From: Lactifluus volemus
Taxonomy: Eukaryota; Basidiomycota; Agaricomycetes; Russulales; Russulaceae
Direction of reading: 5' to 3'
NCBI GenBank assembly: GCA_022376515.1
Contig: WTXI01000030.1
Coordinates: 1-64,000 of the forward strand
Length of the DNA stretch: 64,000 nucleotides
The notes under the pieces were generated by a model, which saw only the letters and a program-made list of their open reading frames with translations, was not told where the DNA came from and did not search any database. This document shows positions 34,214-44,797 of the stretch, one piece after another (position 1 is the stretch's first letter; every line of letters begins with the position of its first letter). The position numbers and the translations under genes are program-made.

Positions 34214-35063
34214 TAGGTATTTACAATGAACTTGTATTTGTATTGCCGAATTTATCTGCGGGAAAATGCAAGGTTCCCGACGACCGTCATCATTTCTAGT
34301 GCTTCAGGGCGTGGGAATTCAACGTCCTCTGTTTCTGTACGTAATAATATAAGCTTGCTGCTGAAATGCCGTCATCGCTTGCATGTGGATTCAGTTTTTG
34401 GACCTGTACTGTAAGGTTTGTGCGTGCCACATTGATGCCACCAAACCCGACACAGGCACATCACTACAACACAAACATATGCATCAGGGCTGTGAATATG
34501 GGGTGATAATAATTCACCGATTCTCCTCCATCCGGTAATCTAGGTGGAGTGGCTTGTCTTGTTTGACCCTTGACCATGGACCTACACTGGTAAAAATGGG
34601 TGTTTGGGATCATTTAGCACCCTTTGGACTATCCAATACTGGTATAGCCCCGCCATTATCGGGTAAGGACATATTTCCCTCCCCTCCTTGCAGGGATGCC
34701 ACAGTACTCGCTGTCTCAACGCTAGGACGTTTTTGTTCATCCCTTGATCGGCTTTTTTCTCGGCCACGGTGGTACTTCGAAGGCCTAAAGTTGCCTACCG
34801 ACAAGTTGGACTACAGCCGGCCACCTGAAACTTGCAGAGTGCAGAGCTTGTTGCTCCCAACAGATGCCTGAAAGGACTAGGCTACAGTCGGCAATCCTAC
34901 ATTCAACCGAGTCAACTACAGATCTAACCTTCCTTGCAAGTCGGTGGCGGATCTCCATTTCTCTGAATGAGTCGAGGTAACCAATCCCATCGCGTATATA
35001 TTTGCGACCAATATCATCCACCTTTCACATTACTCCTTCCCATTCCTTCTTGGACCCTCAATC
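34214..35063 (+). promoter_or_regulatory. ILV2 upstream region with two Gcn4-type core sites
   Basis: Core TGACTC (as gagtca) occurs at 34909-34914, and tgagtc at 34968-34973, about 150 and 91 bases before the ILV2 start. Gcn4/CPC1 regulation of ILV2 is known in fungi; its use here is inference from two hexamers. Confidence 0.4.
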
Positions 35064-37397
35064 ATGTTGCGCCGGTCTGTCACTAACAAACTCCGCGTGG
35101 CGTATCCCCGTAGTACTTCAACGCGCTCCAGTTCAACCGCAACAGCCAGCACCTCATTCCTCGAAGCAAGAGATAGAGTAAGGGAACTTGCACGCAACAT
35201 CGGTCGTCCATCCGTTCATAATTCTGTCGCCCCATACACAGCGTATGTTTCCTTATATGTTTTTAACCCTTCACCTACTGACTGTGTACCTTGCAGTTGT
35301 CTGCCCGTACCCGGATTCGAGCAACTACCTCTAAAAGCAAATCTTCTGAAACCTAATCCGGCGCTTCCCCCTTCTTTGGACATCCCTCTGGATCATTCGT
35401 TTATCGGCATGTCAGGCGCTCAAATTTTCCATGAGATGATGATTCGCCATGATGTCAAGCACATATTTGGATATCCTGGAGGAGCGATCATGCCTGTTTT
35501 TGATGCAATCCACAATTCCAAACACTTCGATTTTGTCCTCCCTAGGCACGAGCAGGGAGCTGGACATATGGCGGAGGGCTATGCGCGCGTATCCGGCAAG
35601 CCTGGCGTCGTCCTCGTGACATCTGGTCCTGGTGCTACAAATACCGTCACCCCGTTGCAAGACGCCCTCAGTGATGGCGTCCCTTTGGTAGTATTTTGCG
35701 GCCAAGTTGCGACTTCGGCTTTGGGCTCCGACGCTTTCCAAGAAACCGACATCATTGGGATCTCTCGCAGTTGCACAAAGTGGAATGTCATGGTGAAGAG
35801 CACGGCCGAGTTGCCTGGGAGGATCAACGAGGCGTTCAGGATTGCTACTTCCGGACGCCCGGGTCCAGTGCTGGTGGACCTGCCCAAGGACGTGACGGCT
35901 GGAAAACTGCTTATCCCTCTGCCATTCGAGGCGACAACGCCCGGATTCTCTCTCGGTCTCTATGAAAACCCTCTTCAAACGCCTGTCATGTCCTCATCTG
36001 AGCTCGAGCTTATCCACAAGGCCGCACGGCTCATCAACCAAGCAGAGCGACCTCTCATTTATGCCGGTCACGGCGTTCTCGGACATCCACTCGGTTCCAA
36101 GCTCTTGACACAACTCGCACGCGAAGGCAATATCCCCGTGACGACGACCTTGCACGGTCTCGGTGTCTTTGACGAGACAGATCCGAGGAGTCTGCATATG
36201 GTCGGCATGCATGGCTCTGCATACGCAAACTTTGCAATGCAACAGGCGGACGTGATTATCGCCCTGGGTGCACGCTTCGATGACCGGGTAACTGGCGCAG
36301 TCTCCCAATTTGCCCCTGGCGCACGTGCCGCCGCCGCACAGGGCCGTGGAGGTTTCATACACTTCGAAGTCCAGCCCAAGAATATCAACAAGGTCGTAGA
36401 CGCATCTATTCCGATTCTTGGCGATGTCACCAGGAACCTTGAGGCAATGTCGCCGCTCATCGAATTCTCTGAACGCGCGGCGTGGTTCAGGAATATCAGG
36501 GAGTGGAAGGAAAAATATCCATTTATCTATGCGAAAAGTAATCCGGAGAAAGGCGAGAAGATGAAGAGCCAGGAGGTAATTGAAGAACTTGATCGACAAG
36601 TGTCGTCGTATAAGGAGAATGTGATCGTCACCACCGGGGTTGGACAACATCAAATGTGGGCTGCGCAGCACTTCCGGTGGCGATACCCGCGTTCCATGAT
36701 TTCCTCTGGAGGGCTTGGTGTATGTACTACTCGTTCTTTCTCTATTCGCTCGTTCTCATGACTGATTCATCACCTAGACGATGGGCTTCGGCCTTCCTTC
36801 TGCGGTTGGGGCAAAAGTTGCCGCACCAAACAAAACGGTCATCGATATCGATGGTGATGCTTCATTCACCATGACTTCCAGCGAGCTTTCTACTGCTTCA
36901 CACTACAACATTGGCGTGAAAGTGCTGATCCTGAACAATGATTTTCAAGGCATGGTGCGTCAATGGCAAGGTTTGTACCGTTCTTATTTTTCCCCTGGAC
37001 CCAATTTAACTTTGACCAATGGCAGACCTATTTTATGGCAGTCGGTACTCGCATGCACGGTCGACGAACCCCGATTTCGTGGTGCTCGCAAAAGCGATGG
37101 GAGTGCACGCCATTCGAGCTAGCAACGCGGCCGAGCTACCAAAGAAGATGAAGGAATTCCTAGAGTACGACGGGGACAAACCGGTGCTGTTGGAATGTGT
37201 CGTCGAGACAGACGAACACGTGTTCCCGATGGTGGGCAATCCTCGTCGATGATTCTCTTGACTTTGGGAGTGATTTCCATCTTTTTTTACAGGTTCCTGC
37301 GGGTAAAGCGTTACACGACCAGATCTTGCACCCTATTCTCAAGGACAGGAATGTTGAGAGTGCGACCCCGGTTCCCGCGGATATAGCGGACCGGTAA
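35064..37397 (+). CDS. ILV2: Acetolactate synthase, catalytic subunit, mitochondrial
   Basis: It condenses two pyruvates (or pyruvate and 2-oxobutyrate) in valine, leucine and isoleucine synthesis, with ThDP, Mg and FAD. Exons: 35064-35242, 35297-36719, 36778-36970, 37026-37231, 37293-37397, all in phase, giving 701 residues. The Arg/Ser-rich N-terminus (MLRRSVTNKLRVAYPRS) fits a mitochondrial presequence. The ThDP-activating Glu is in LPRHEQGAGHMAEGYAR. The FAD/central region starts near GQVATSALGSDAFQ, and the ThDP-Mg motif is DIDGDASFTMTSSELS ending ILNNDFQGM. The C-terminus is KALHDQILHPIL. The conserved Trp after NNDFQGMVRQ, a herbicide-contact position in the family, is present. The gene looks intact and carries no transposon sequence. 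Start chosen as the first ATG with a targeting sequence. Confidence 0.95.
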
Positions 37398-38309
37398 TCT
37401 CGGCCTCGCGAGTCTTAAGATTACAGTGAATATATGTGCAATTTATTATATGGACTAGTTTCCTGGACACCTATATAGTTGATCTTCATAGGAATGAATC
37501 TCCCTGATTTATTGGACATTTCTATGTACTTTTTAATGTATATAAATGTATATTTTTCGACGCGTTCACTTCAGTCTTTTGCCCCAACGACTGATGCTCT
37601 TATCTTATCTCACAGTTTATTTAAGCTACGAGGAAGCAGAACACAAACGCATAACGCGACCGGTTTAATTATTCACGTCAGGTACCCCCATCAGACGGTG
37701 GAAATGTTCCGCCTGACGTTGCATCCATTTCAGCAACATGCACGAGTACGGTGGCAGAGCGCACCGCTGCAAGCCCACCACTGAGCCTGGTCCAGCATGT
37801 TCCCTGCGGTCGCGCGGGCGCACGTTCTCAAGCATCACCTCGGACCTACGGCTTGCACGTCACTGTCTCATCTCAAGGGATACGCGTTGATCTCTCACTA
37901 GGTTAGACCTCGTTGGTGTTCGTGTGCATGGGCTTGCACTACTACTAGTCCGCTGCATCAAGCAAGACGCCAACTCCATCTGCTCGCTTGATTGATCCGA
38001 GTGGCTATAGTACATTAGAAAAGGTATGGTCATCGTGCCAGATAAACGAGTCCATGGCTACGATGTTCTATTTTACATCCTGGCTCGCTTTGCCCTCAAG
38101 TCCTTCCCTGCCTGCTCTCTCACCCCAATTCGCACCTTAGTCCGATTTTCCAAGAATGGTCTCCCCTCACTCCTGAGTCGCAAGTGTCAGAAGGACGGAA
38201 TCAGCCTGAGAGGGAAACTCTGTCGCTGAAAACAGCCCTACGGCTTTCGTCCAATTTCTTGTGCTGCAGAAAAGGGTAGCGACTTGGGTGCCTCCGCCGA
38301 GGATCGAGT
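37398..38309. other. Intergenic region after ILV2
   Basis: Contains the ILV2 3' flank (AT-rich, 37430-37570). No gene or repeat that I can support. Confidence 0.4.
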
Positions 38310-39705
38310 TTAAGTCCAATTTTGGAAATGCCGCAGGCAGATTGTCTCGAATACGAAGTCGCTCAGCCCTTTGCAAGAAGGAAGATCAAGACGGGCCTTA
38401 TATAATTTGACTTCTTCGCAGGTGTCGTGTTTCCGCAGAGCAATGGTAAGCTTAGCTTGGATGAAAGGCGTCATAGGCGTTATAGAAGGACTGGAAAAGA
38501 CTTTTAAGTCTTTATTACCCCGCCTAACTAGGCATATCTTGTACGCTAGTTCGTCCGTTTTCAAAGCTGCGGCGTTATGAATCCTATCAATGAACCATCC
38601 AAGGCTTTCTTGGCTGGCTTTGTTCAAGGCGTCTTTAATCGATCCCATATACAATTCCAATAAATCAGGGTTCGATGATGCCCAGAAGCATAGTTGAGGA
38701 ATGGGGCCAAGCCGGTCATAGGTTTCATCAATGGCCTTCCAGTTGGGCCTAGATAAGAGCAGCGGTGCACTACAGAAGTCGGCTTTCAAGTTGTGCATGT
38801 ACAATGTAAGACGAGACTCACGCTTTGTGAATCTCCTCTCGTGTCCATGGATCCATAATGATGTGTACCACATCAACAGTTTTGTCCCAATATGACAAAT
38901 GCCTGCGGGCAGGGGACGTGGTATATATGACAAACAACCGGGTCCCGTTGCAAACTAACGATGGTAGATCACCCTGACAGGCTTGATCTGCATCAACTAA
39001 AGTCCAGATAATGCCTCTGTAGGAACAGAGTTGAAAGTCTTCAGGTGCTATAAAGACACCACTCTCTGCAAACAGGTAACATTTGTGGTTATAATGCCAA
39101 AGGACAGGCCTTTTTGCAGCCAGGCACCTGTACAATGCATAATAACGCCAGATTGACTTCCCTGTGTGACGCATTAATAGTAGATCAAATGGTAGTGGTG
39201 TGGGGCTGTCACCGATCCCAGGGTGTCCAGTCACGACGGCTGCTGGTGCCATACCGTGTGACACTGTTCTCTCGGCATAGTATCCTTCGAGAAAGTTGAA
39301 AATTCTAATGTATTCTTCCTATGATATTTATGAGAAACCAATGGCAATGTGTATCACCACTGTGACCTGATGTGAATAGACTCACACGAACCCAGATGCT
39401 TTTGCCAGCAAATGGGATGATCGGGTTGTCGATGCTTAAGACAAAACCTGCCAGTGATATGTCAGTGTCCTCATTCTCGTCTGTGTTATTTCAGGGCTCT
39501 TACCCGTGCAATTGGAGGTCGACTCTTTCTCGACAAACCCTGCTTGTTCCTGCGGTCTCAGGGGAGCACCCCATAACTGCTTATGCAATTGAGTTAATGA
39601 TTCACTGTCATCAAGCGTCATCCATGGGCCTGACGGGTGTACCATGGTTATTACAGAGGCTAATGACACCTCCGAAGCAGTATGCGTGATGCTGGTTGTA
39701 GACAT
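38310..39705 (-). CDS. P-loop NTPase of an expanded basidiomycete family (Crinkler-like), copy N1
   Basis: Five exons (39705-39504, 39447-39386, 39318-39213, 39161-38822, 38769-38310) join in phase to 389 residues. The N-terminus (MSTTSITHTASEV) is followed by a domain with GPWMTLDDSESL and SIDNPIIPFAGKSIWVR. A Walker A motif, GHPGIGKS, lies near residue 120; a phase-1 intron splits it between GI and GK. After the P-loop come YYALYRCLAAKRPVLW, FAPEDF-like sequence, IIWTLVDAD, then RLFVIYTTSPARRHL (sensor-like strand) and MDPWTREEI. This order resembles NTPase modules of the fungal Crinkler-like proteins, predicted intracellular regulators or effectors; I rank that as probable, not certain. 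The C-terminal 150 residues are helical-looking with no known motif. Paralogue N2 points the other way at 44.8 kb. Confidence 0.72.
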
Positions 39706-40168
39706 GATACAGTAGATACAGGAGTCTCTCGACGTGTAGGGAGCTTATAGCAGAATGATATCATGTTCCCACGCTTCGGCAGTGTTTCATCCGACGCTAC
39801 CAACACTGTCTTGCCCCTATCGCTGCCATGCCCATCTGGGATGTTAGCTTGTTTCGATAAACAAGGCTTCCGTCACAATCTTCAACTTAGATGCAGTTGT
39901 GGCTGTACCACCAACGTGAATTATCTCCTCTCCTACTCCTCTTCTCTGTCCAACAGCCCAAGACATGGACCCACCTGTCAGACTCCTCGTACTTGATTGT
40001 GCCTTCATCGACCTCACGCCGTGATCCCCCGCTTCTGCGCGGACCACATCCTCGAGAGTGTACCAATCACTGACCCTCCATGGGGACTCAACCAGGTATT
40101 TAAGCATGTCAACCAGTTCACACCACAAGTTAAAAATTGGTTCAAACTAGCATGTTTATTGAAATTAC
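39706..40168. other. N1 upstream region
   Basis: A minus-strand ORF of 94 codons (39844-40128) contains SPWRVSDWYTLEDVV. I do not recognise it and cannot tell whether it is coding. Confidence 0.3.
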
Positions 40169-40706
40169 CTAAACTAAGGGTACAAAACTAACTAATCTGT
40201 GCCTATCGAGTGGTGCATCTGCAGTACACGTGACACATCCATCGCTGCCCATTATGCCGTAGGCCACACCTGGCCCGGGCATACAACGCCCGGCGAGCTG
40301 TGTCGGTATCACTTCACCCGCAGTGGCCTGATCAAAGGACAGCGGGACGAGCCCACGATATGCGTCATAAAAGGCTGCATTTGGGTCGACTAGTTCAAGT
40401 CCAGGTAGGATGGCATATGTGGACGGGGAATCGGAGACGCGATGGTGGTTCTTCCAAGGGGAAAACGCGCCCATAACGGTCGTGCCAAATCCCCACTGGA
40501 TGAGCGTGAAGGCGAGCCCGGTCAGCGAGCCAAATTGACCTGCATGCGAGCCGTGTAGGAGGTAGGTGGGAAAAACGCCGGGGAGCTGGAAGGGCCACGA
40601 GATGAGGATGGTAAATGCGAACATGAGCACGGAGCCCGTGGAGCTCATTGATGGTCATGTCGCTGTTCAGGTCCAGTGCTGAAGGGCGTGCACGGCCGTT
40701 TCCCAA
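40169..40706 (-). pseudogene. Hydrophobic gene fragment, family not recognised
   Basis: A minus-strand ORF (40648 to 40169) has hydrophobic stretches (LMFAFTILISWPFQLPGVF, LTGLAFTLIQWGFG) and then a soluble-looking part (LPGLELVDPNAAFYDAY, GEVIPTQLAGRCMPGPG). It reads like real protein but has no clear start, no clear partner exons and sits among other gene fragments. I cannot name it. It could be the 3' part of a broken gene running from about 41050. Confidence 0.4.
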
Positions 40707-40879
40707 TACGAGATGCGGAGTCTGCTGATGCCGTCATGTAGGACTGTAATATTTGCCTCATGTGGGGATGAGAAGGCATTGATGGCATTAATTAAAAACT
40801 AGGATAGGTGCGCAGTTATCAAAAACATACTTACCGGGGGAGCTTCCTGCTGTCTCCTCAGGAACCACGTAGATGTCCC

Positions 40880-41050
40880 CGCTGCTGGTTGTTATAGATA
40901 CTGAGGGTGCAGGCTTCGCCGTCACGTTTGCGAAAACGCCGCAGGGGCATGGCGGTGAAGCGTACCGGACCGTCCCAACTTCGCCATCTTCCCGAAGTCC
41001 ATCATAACAGTGTTCCCGTGCTCATCGACGACAAAATTGCTGTGGGGTAT
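40880..41050 (-). pseudogene. Possible kinase-like (APH/Pkinase-like) fragment
   Basis: The minus-strand reading IPHSNFVVDEHGNTVMMDFG resembles the N...D..G...DFG segment of phosphotransferase-type kinases. Only about 20-40 residues fit before the frame decays. It lies immediately downstream, on the same strand, of the glucan synthase fragment. Confidence 0.4.
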
Positions 41051-41086
41051 ATCATTCTGCATGAATCAGAAAGCTGACAAGGGTTG

Positions 41087-41733
41087 TCAGCACGGGATAA
41101 GGGCAGTGAAGGTCTGGGACGCGAGATACTTGCTGGCGACACGATCATCGAACATCCGACCAGAAGGCATAATACCAAACAGGAGAGTTGTGGAGATGGA
41201 AATGAAGAATCGAGCAATGCCGAGGATGAGAGGGAGGGATCCACCACCACCCGATTGGTTCTCTGCTATCGCGATGTAAACGGTAGGCCCAGACGTTGGG
41301 GCGAGGGTGACAAACAGGAAGAGTAAGCGGCATGCGAGGTGCGAGGTGTTACTCCAGGTTACAAGATTCTGCCAGTCACAAGAATTATGTGACAGTCGCG
41401 ATGGCACCTCCTAGCGCCGTTGCAGACCACGTTAAAAGCAGACGAGTGGCCTTGCGAGGCTGATAGATGGTGAGCATTATACCCGGTATAGAACCAAAAT
41501 AATGAAGAAGGACCCACATGCAATTAAAGTTGACAAGTATTTGCAAACGCACGGTTCCAGTTAATGTGGTCGAAAAGCATAAAGCGTTGCGCGGGAGGAA
41601 TATCCACGACACGAGTCTTGTCCATGAGTACGATACGGGCGATGCCCTCCGGATACCAGAACAACTGATTGATGTCGTCGTAAGCGATAACACGATGGTG
41701 ATCACGTTCTCGCCGTACAAGCTTGCCATCCAC
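41087..41733 (-). pseudogene. 1,3-beta-glucan synthase (FKS) fragment
   Basis: About 215 codons match the middle of the large plasma-membrane glucan synthase that makes cell-wall beta-1,3-glucan. The pieces are YDDINQLFWYPEGIARIV, DIPPAQRFMLFDHINW, then ILVNFNCMWVLLHYF, TWSATALGGAIATV, WSNTSHLACRLLFLFVT, SLPLILGIARFFIS and MPSGRMFDDRVASKYLASQ. The full protein is about 1,700-1,900 residues, so more than 85 percent is absent. One frame shift lies after NRAFANT (about 41540) and a stop follows ATVT (about 41385). It is a clear relic of the FKS family, placed among unrelated fragments and close to transposons. Confidence 0.88.
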
Positions 41734-42604
41734 AGGTGGGAAGTTGGGCGCAAGAGAAGGAAGACGGTGGTGGCTTAGTTGCGTGAGCGCTTCCAGACAC
41801 TTGGTGGCCCCGATGACAATGGAGGCCTTGGGGCGGGCAGTGTGGGCGGACGCGAAAATACAAGGAATTACGAAAAGTCAGCTGAGAAAGTCAAAAAAAA
41901 AAAACGCACCCAGCACCATGCTTATAGGCAACGGCAGTGGCGGCGGCAAGTGGGAGGCGCTGCAACAGCGGCGTGGCAGCGGGGACGCTGAGACGAGTGC
42001 CGGTGTCAAAAGGGCTGGCGATGAGGAGGCGACGGCACTGAAGAGGCGACGACATGGAGTAGGCGACGGATGGCAACACGAAGACGGCGACACGGAGGAG
42101 CGGACACAGAGGCAACAGGTTGAGGTGGAGACGAACAGGGGTACTAGTAGCAGGCTGGAACGACTTCAAAAATCTCATCACACATACTTTACTTGCGGCC
42201 ATTGCTTAGCATTCCTTATCGACGCTGCCAACCTCAACCTTGCTTGAATTTGCATAAAGCAGTTCCCTTTTTCCCTTGCCCATTTCTGGATACTGCATCG
42301 ATTCCGAGTCTCTCCATCTGCCTCATCGCATCCCTAATATCCCCACTCCGCCCACTAATCCATGTCCACCAGTGCCTCTTCATCATCTACACCAACACCA
42401 GTAACTGGCCAATCCAACGGCACGCATCCTTCGCTTACCAAAAATGATGAAAAGAACAGGTATGCGCCCACATAAAGGGTACCATGAGCCCGACAATATG
42501 CATAGGGTCAGAGTTGAATTGAAATGCAAGCTGAAAAGCCTACCATTGTGGTACAGGGACTTTTCAGTTCGACTGAGGTCTTGGGCGAGTCTGTCATCCC
42601 TATA
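41734..42604. other. Unassigned, partly purine-rich sequence
   Basis: ORFs on both strands between 41770 and 42250 are biased simple sequence (Arg/Gly/Glu-rich one way, Ser/Pro/Leu-rich the other) and show no family features. No gene supported. Confidence 0.4.
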
Positions 42605-43959
42605 GTTGCGGGAAAAACCCCCCGGGCCGGTAAGTTACCGGTAAGTTACCTCACGGTCCCAAAGGGGGGGGTAACTTACCGGTAACTTACTGGTAACTTT
42701 GATCACGTGATACTTTCACGTGACCATTCTGAGCGCAAACTGCGATGCTCCCCCGCTTTTTTTTTGTTCGCGCTCGAGCTGATTCCTACAAGACACATCG
42801 ATATAACAGATGCATATATTTTCCAACTCTGTGACAATACAAAAGCTGTAAGAACTACAATCTGAATAAGTCGTCCATGCATGGGCCTTGAGGTTGCAGT
42901 GGCAGAGAGGGCGGGGTTGCAGCGGTGGTGCCCCGCAATGGCGGCATAGGGACAGCGGCAGCGGCGGGGTCAGGCGGTAGCAGAGCGTTGGGGTGGCAGT
43001 GGCCACGGTCCGCAGTGGCGAGGGGAGGGGGGGACCCGGGCAAAAGTTTGGGGAGACGTCCCCAGTCGCAGGTCAGGCGTCGGACGGTCGCAAAAGCGAC
43101 GCCCGAGCGACCGTGACGCCGTGGAATGTCCACACGTAACGACCCCCCTCAGTACCAGCGGTGGGGAGGCTATCCCTCAAAGGGGATGCAGGGGGACAAT
43201 GGGAAAAGGGAAATCAAAGAATAATAGTGTAAGCAGTCAAAGAAAAAGTCATGACACACCGGCATGTACTAACAAGAAATAAATAGCGTTGTGGTGGCAA
43301 CCTGCAACAGAGGGCGGGCGATGGTGGCAACAGAGAGGACGCGAGAGAGGAGGTGAAGATGGCGACAGCAGACGGGAGAGGAGGCAGAGTGGAGGGCAGC
43401 GACGACAGAGAGGGCACGAGAGAGGGGAAGGTGATGGCAGAGGCAATAGTGGGCACAGAGCAGGCGGCGACAGAGCGATGTTGACGTGGTAGGCGCATGT
43501 GGCTGAGGCAAACTATGGTTTAAGAGAAGCATGGGAGAATAATGACATTAGTTTGAATGGCTTAGTGGTAAACCTTACAGAAAGTGTATTTTTGGTGTGC
43601 ACTGGTCGAGAGTTCGAATCCCGACGCGTGAGATTGCCAAAGCCGGCTGAGTTGATTATGGAAGTAAATATGAGAAACTTTTACTGAAATTAATTAATTG
43701 ACTGAATATTTTTCAAGGGTACCCTCGGCCAATTCGTGCACGATCGCCATCATGACGCGGGGCCGGGCAAAATGGGGTTAGCCCTGGCCCGGACCAGCCC
43801 CGGACAGCCCAATCAACGATGATTTACATATTCACGTGATACACGTGACTTGGGTAAGTTACCATCAATTCTCAAGGGGGGGGTAACTTACCGGTAAGTT
43901 ACCTGTTAATTACCGGTGAAAAACCATTTCGGGGAAAAACCCCCAGTTTTTCCCGCAAC
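42605..43959. mobile_element. 1.36-kb TIR element rich in ggtaagttacc repeats
   Basis: Ends: left GTTGCGGGAAAAACCCCC, right the mirror (tttttcccgcaac). Inside each end are clusters of ggtaagttacc and its complement next to a G8 run, arranged symmetrically near 42632-42700 and 43855-43915. No transposase was found. The middle (42880-43500) is GC-rich simple sequence whose ORFs are compositional. A tRNA-like sequence sits at 43556-43632. No target duplication is evident. Confidence 0.78.
43556..43632 (+). ncRNA. tRNA-like sequence with pol III A and B boxes (possible SINE head)
   Basis: tggcttagtggtaa fits an A box and gagttcgaatccc fits a B box, spaced about 50 bases. The T-arm pairs with one mismatch around the ttcgaat loop. 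The acceptor stem and anticodon arm do not close well, so I read it as a tRNA-derived element rather than a working tRNA gene. Confidence 0.45.
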
Positions 43960-44797
43960 ACTAGTCATCCCACCCATGCAGGCAACCACGTGCAACGACA
44001 ACGGTCACGTTATCTCAAAGTTGATACGACGGAGATTGAAATTAGCACTCCGCAGTGCTCCGCTGTGTGTGTGTTGTTTTTTCGGACCCGCCTAACGTTA
44101 TGCAAGGGGCTGTAGTGGAAGCGCTCTACAGCCCTTAACGACAGTGACGGCTAAGCCCATTACGCCGACCCAGCTCACTCTTGCCAGCCCTCGCCCTTGT
44201 GTTTCCACTTCCAATAAAGCGCTTGACAGGGGCCGTTCGTACCATGCCCTCACCCGACATCGCAGTTGCGATCGTCCGAGCGTCTGGTCCCAGCGACTGG
44301 TGCAATCGCGTGGCATCCCACTGAAGACATTGCTCTCAATAACCGTGGCCTCCACTTCCTTCTCTACCACTGATGCACGCAGCAGAGCCAATGCCGAGAA
44401 AACTTTGCTGGTTGCCGCCGCTGCCACCCTAGCAAAGAGTCAGCGTTCATAATTTTGGCTGCTACAGTGTACAGGCGGAGACAGCGAACGCGACGGAGAC
44501 TTAAGCGGACAGGTGCAGATGGGGTGATGATAGTACAATTACTGTCGAAGAAGCTTTGAACCTTGATGCCTTGTTTACTTGGTCCTCACAACATGGCGTG
44601 TGGGTGTCCGCTGACGCACTTGCAGTGCCTGCTCCCCAACAGACAATAGTACTGCACCTCCTGTAATGGCCTCTTCTTGGGCACATCTTCTTATGACCGT
44701 CAGGCTATCAGCTAGGTGTGAGAAATGCAATGTCATGCGCTATAAACCAATGGCATCCATAAACCATCATTGGCTGTTCCACTTCTTGTATCCCAAT
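43960..44797. other. Region upstream of N2
   Basis: ORFs exist on both strands at 44098-44452 and neither has recognisable motifs. A small hairpin, gggctgtag...ctacagccc, lies at about 44106-44134. The rest is presumably the N2 promoter. Confidence 0.35.

Noticed and set aside
41723..42250. 174-codon plus-strand ORF rich in Arg, Gly and Glu
   Set aside because: Compositionally biased, without recognisable motif, and overlapped by an equally long opposite ORF.
42855..43500. Pro/Leu-rich and Gly/Arg-rich ORFs
   Set aside because: They arise from biased GC-rich simple sequence inside a TIR element, with no domain or codon signal.
44098..44452. Two opposite ORFs of about 105 codons
   Set aside because: Neither shows family motifs or splice context; one may be chance openness in GC-rich DNA.
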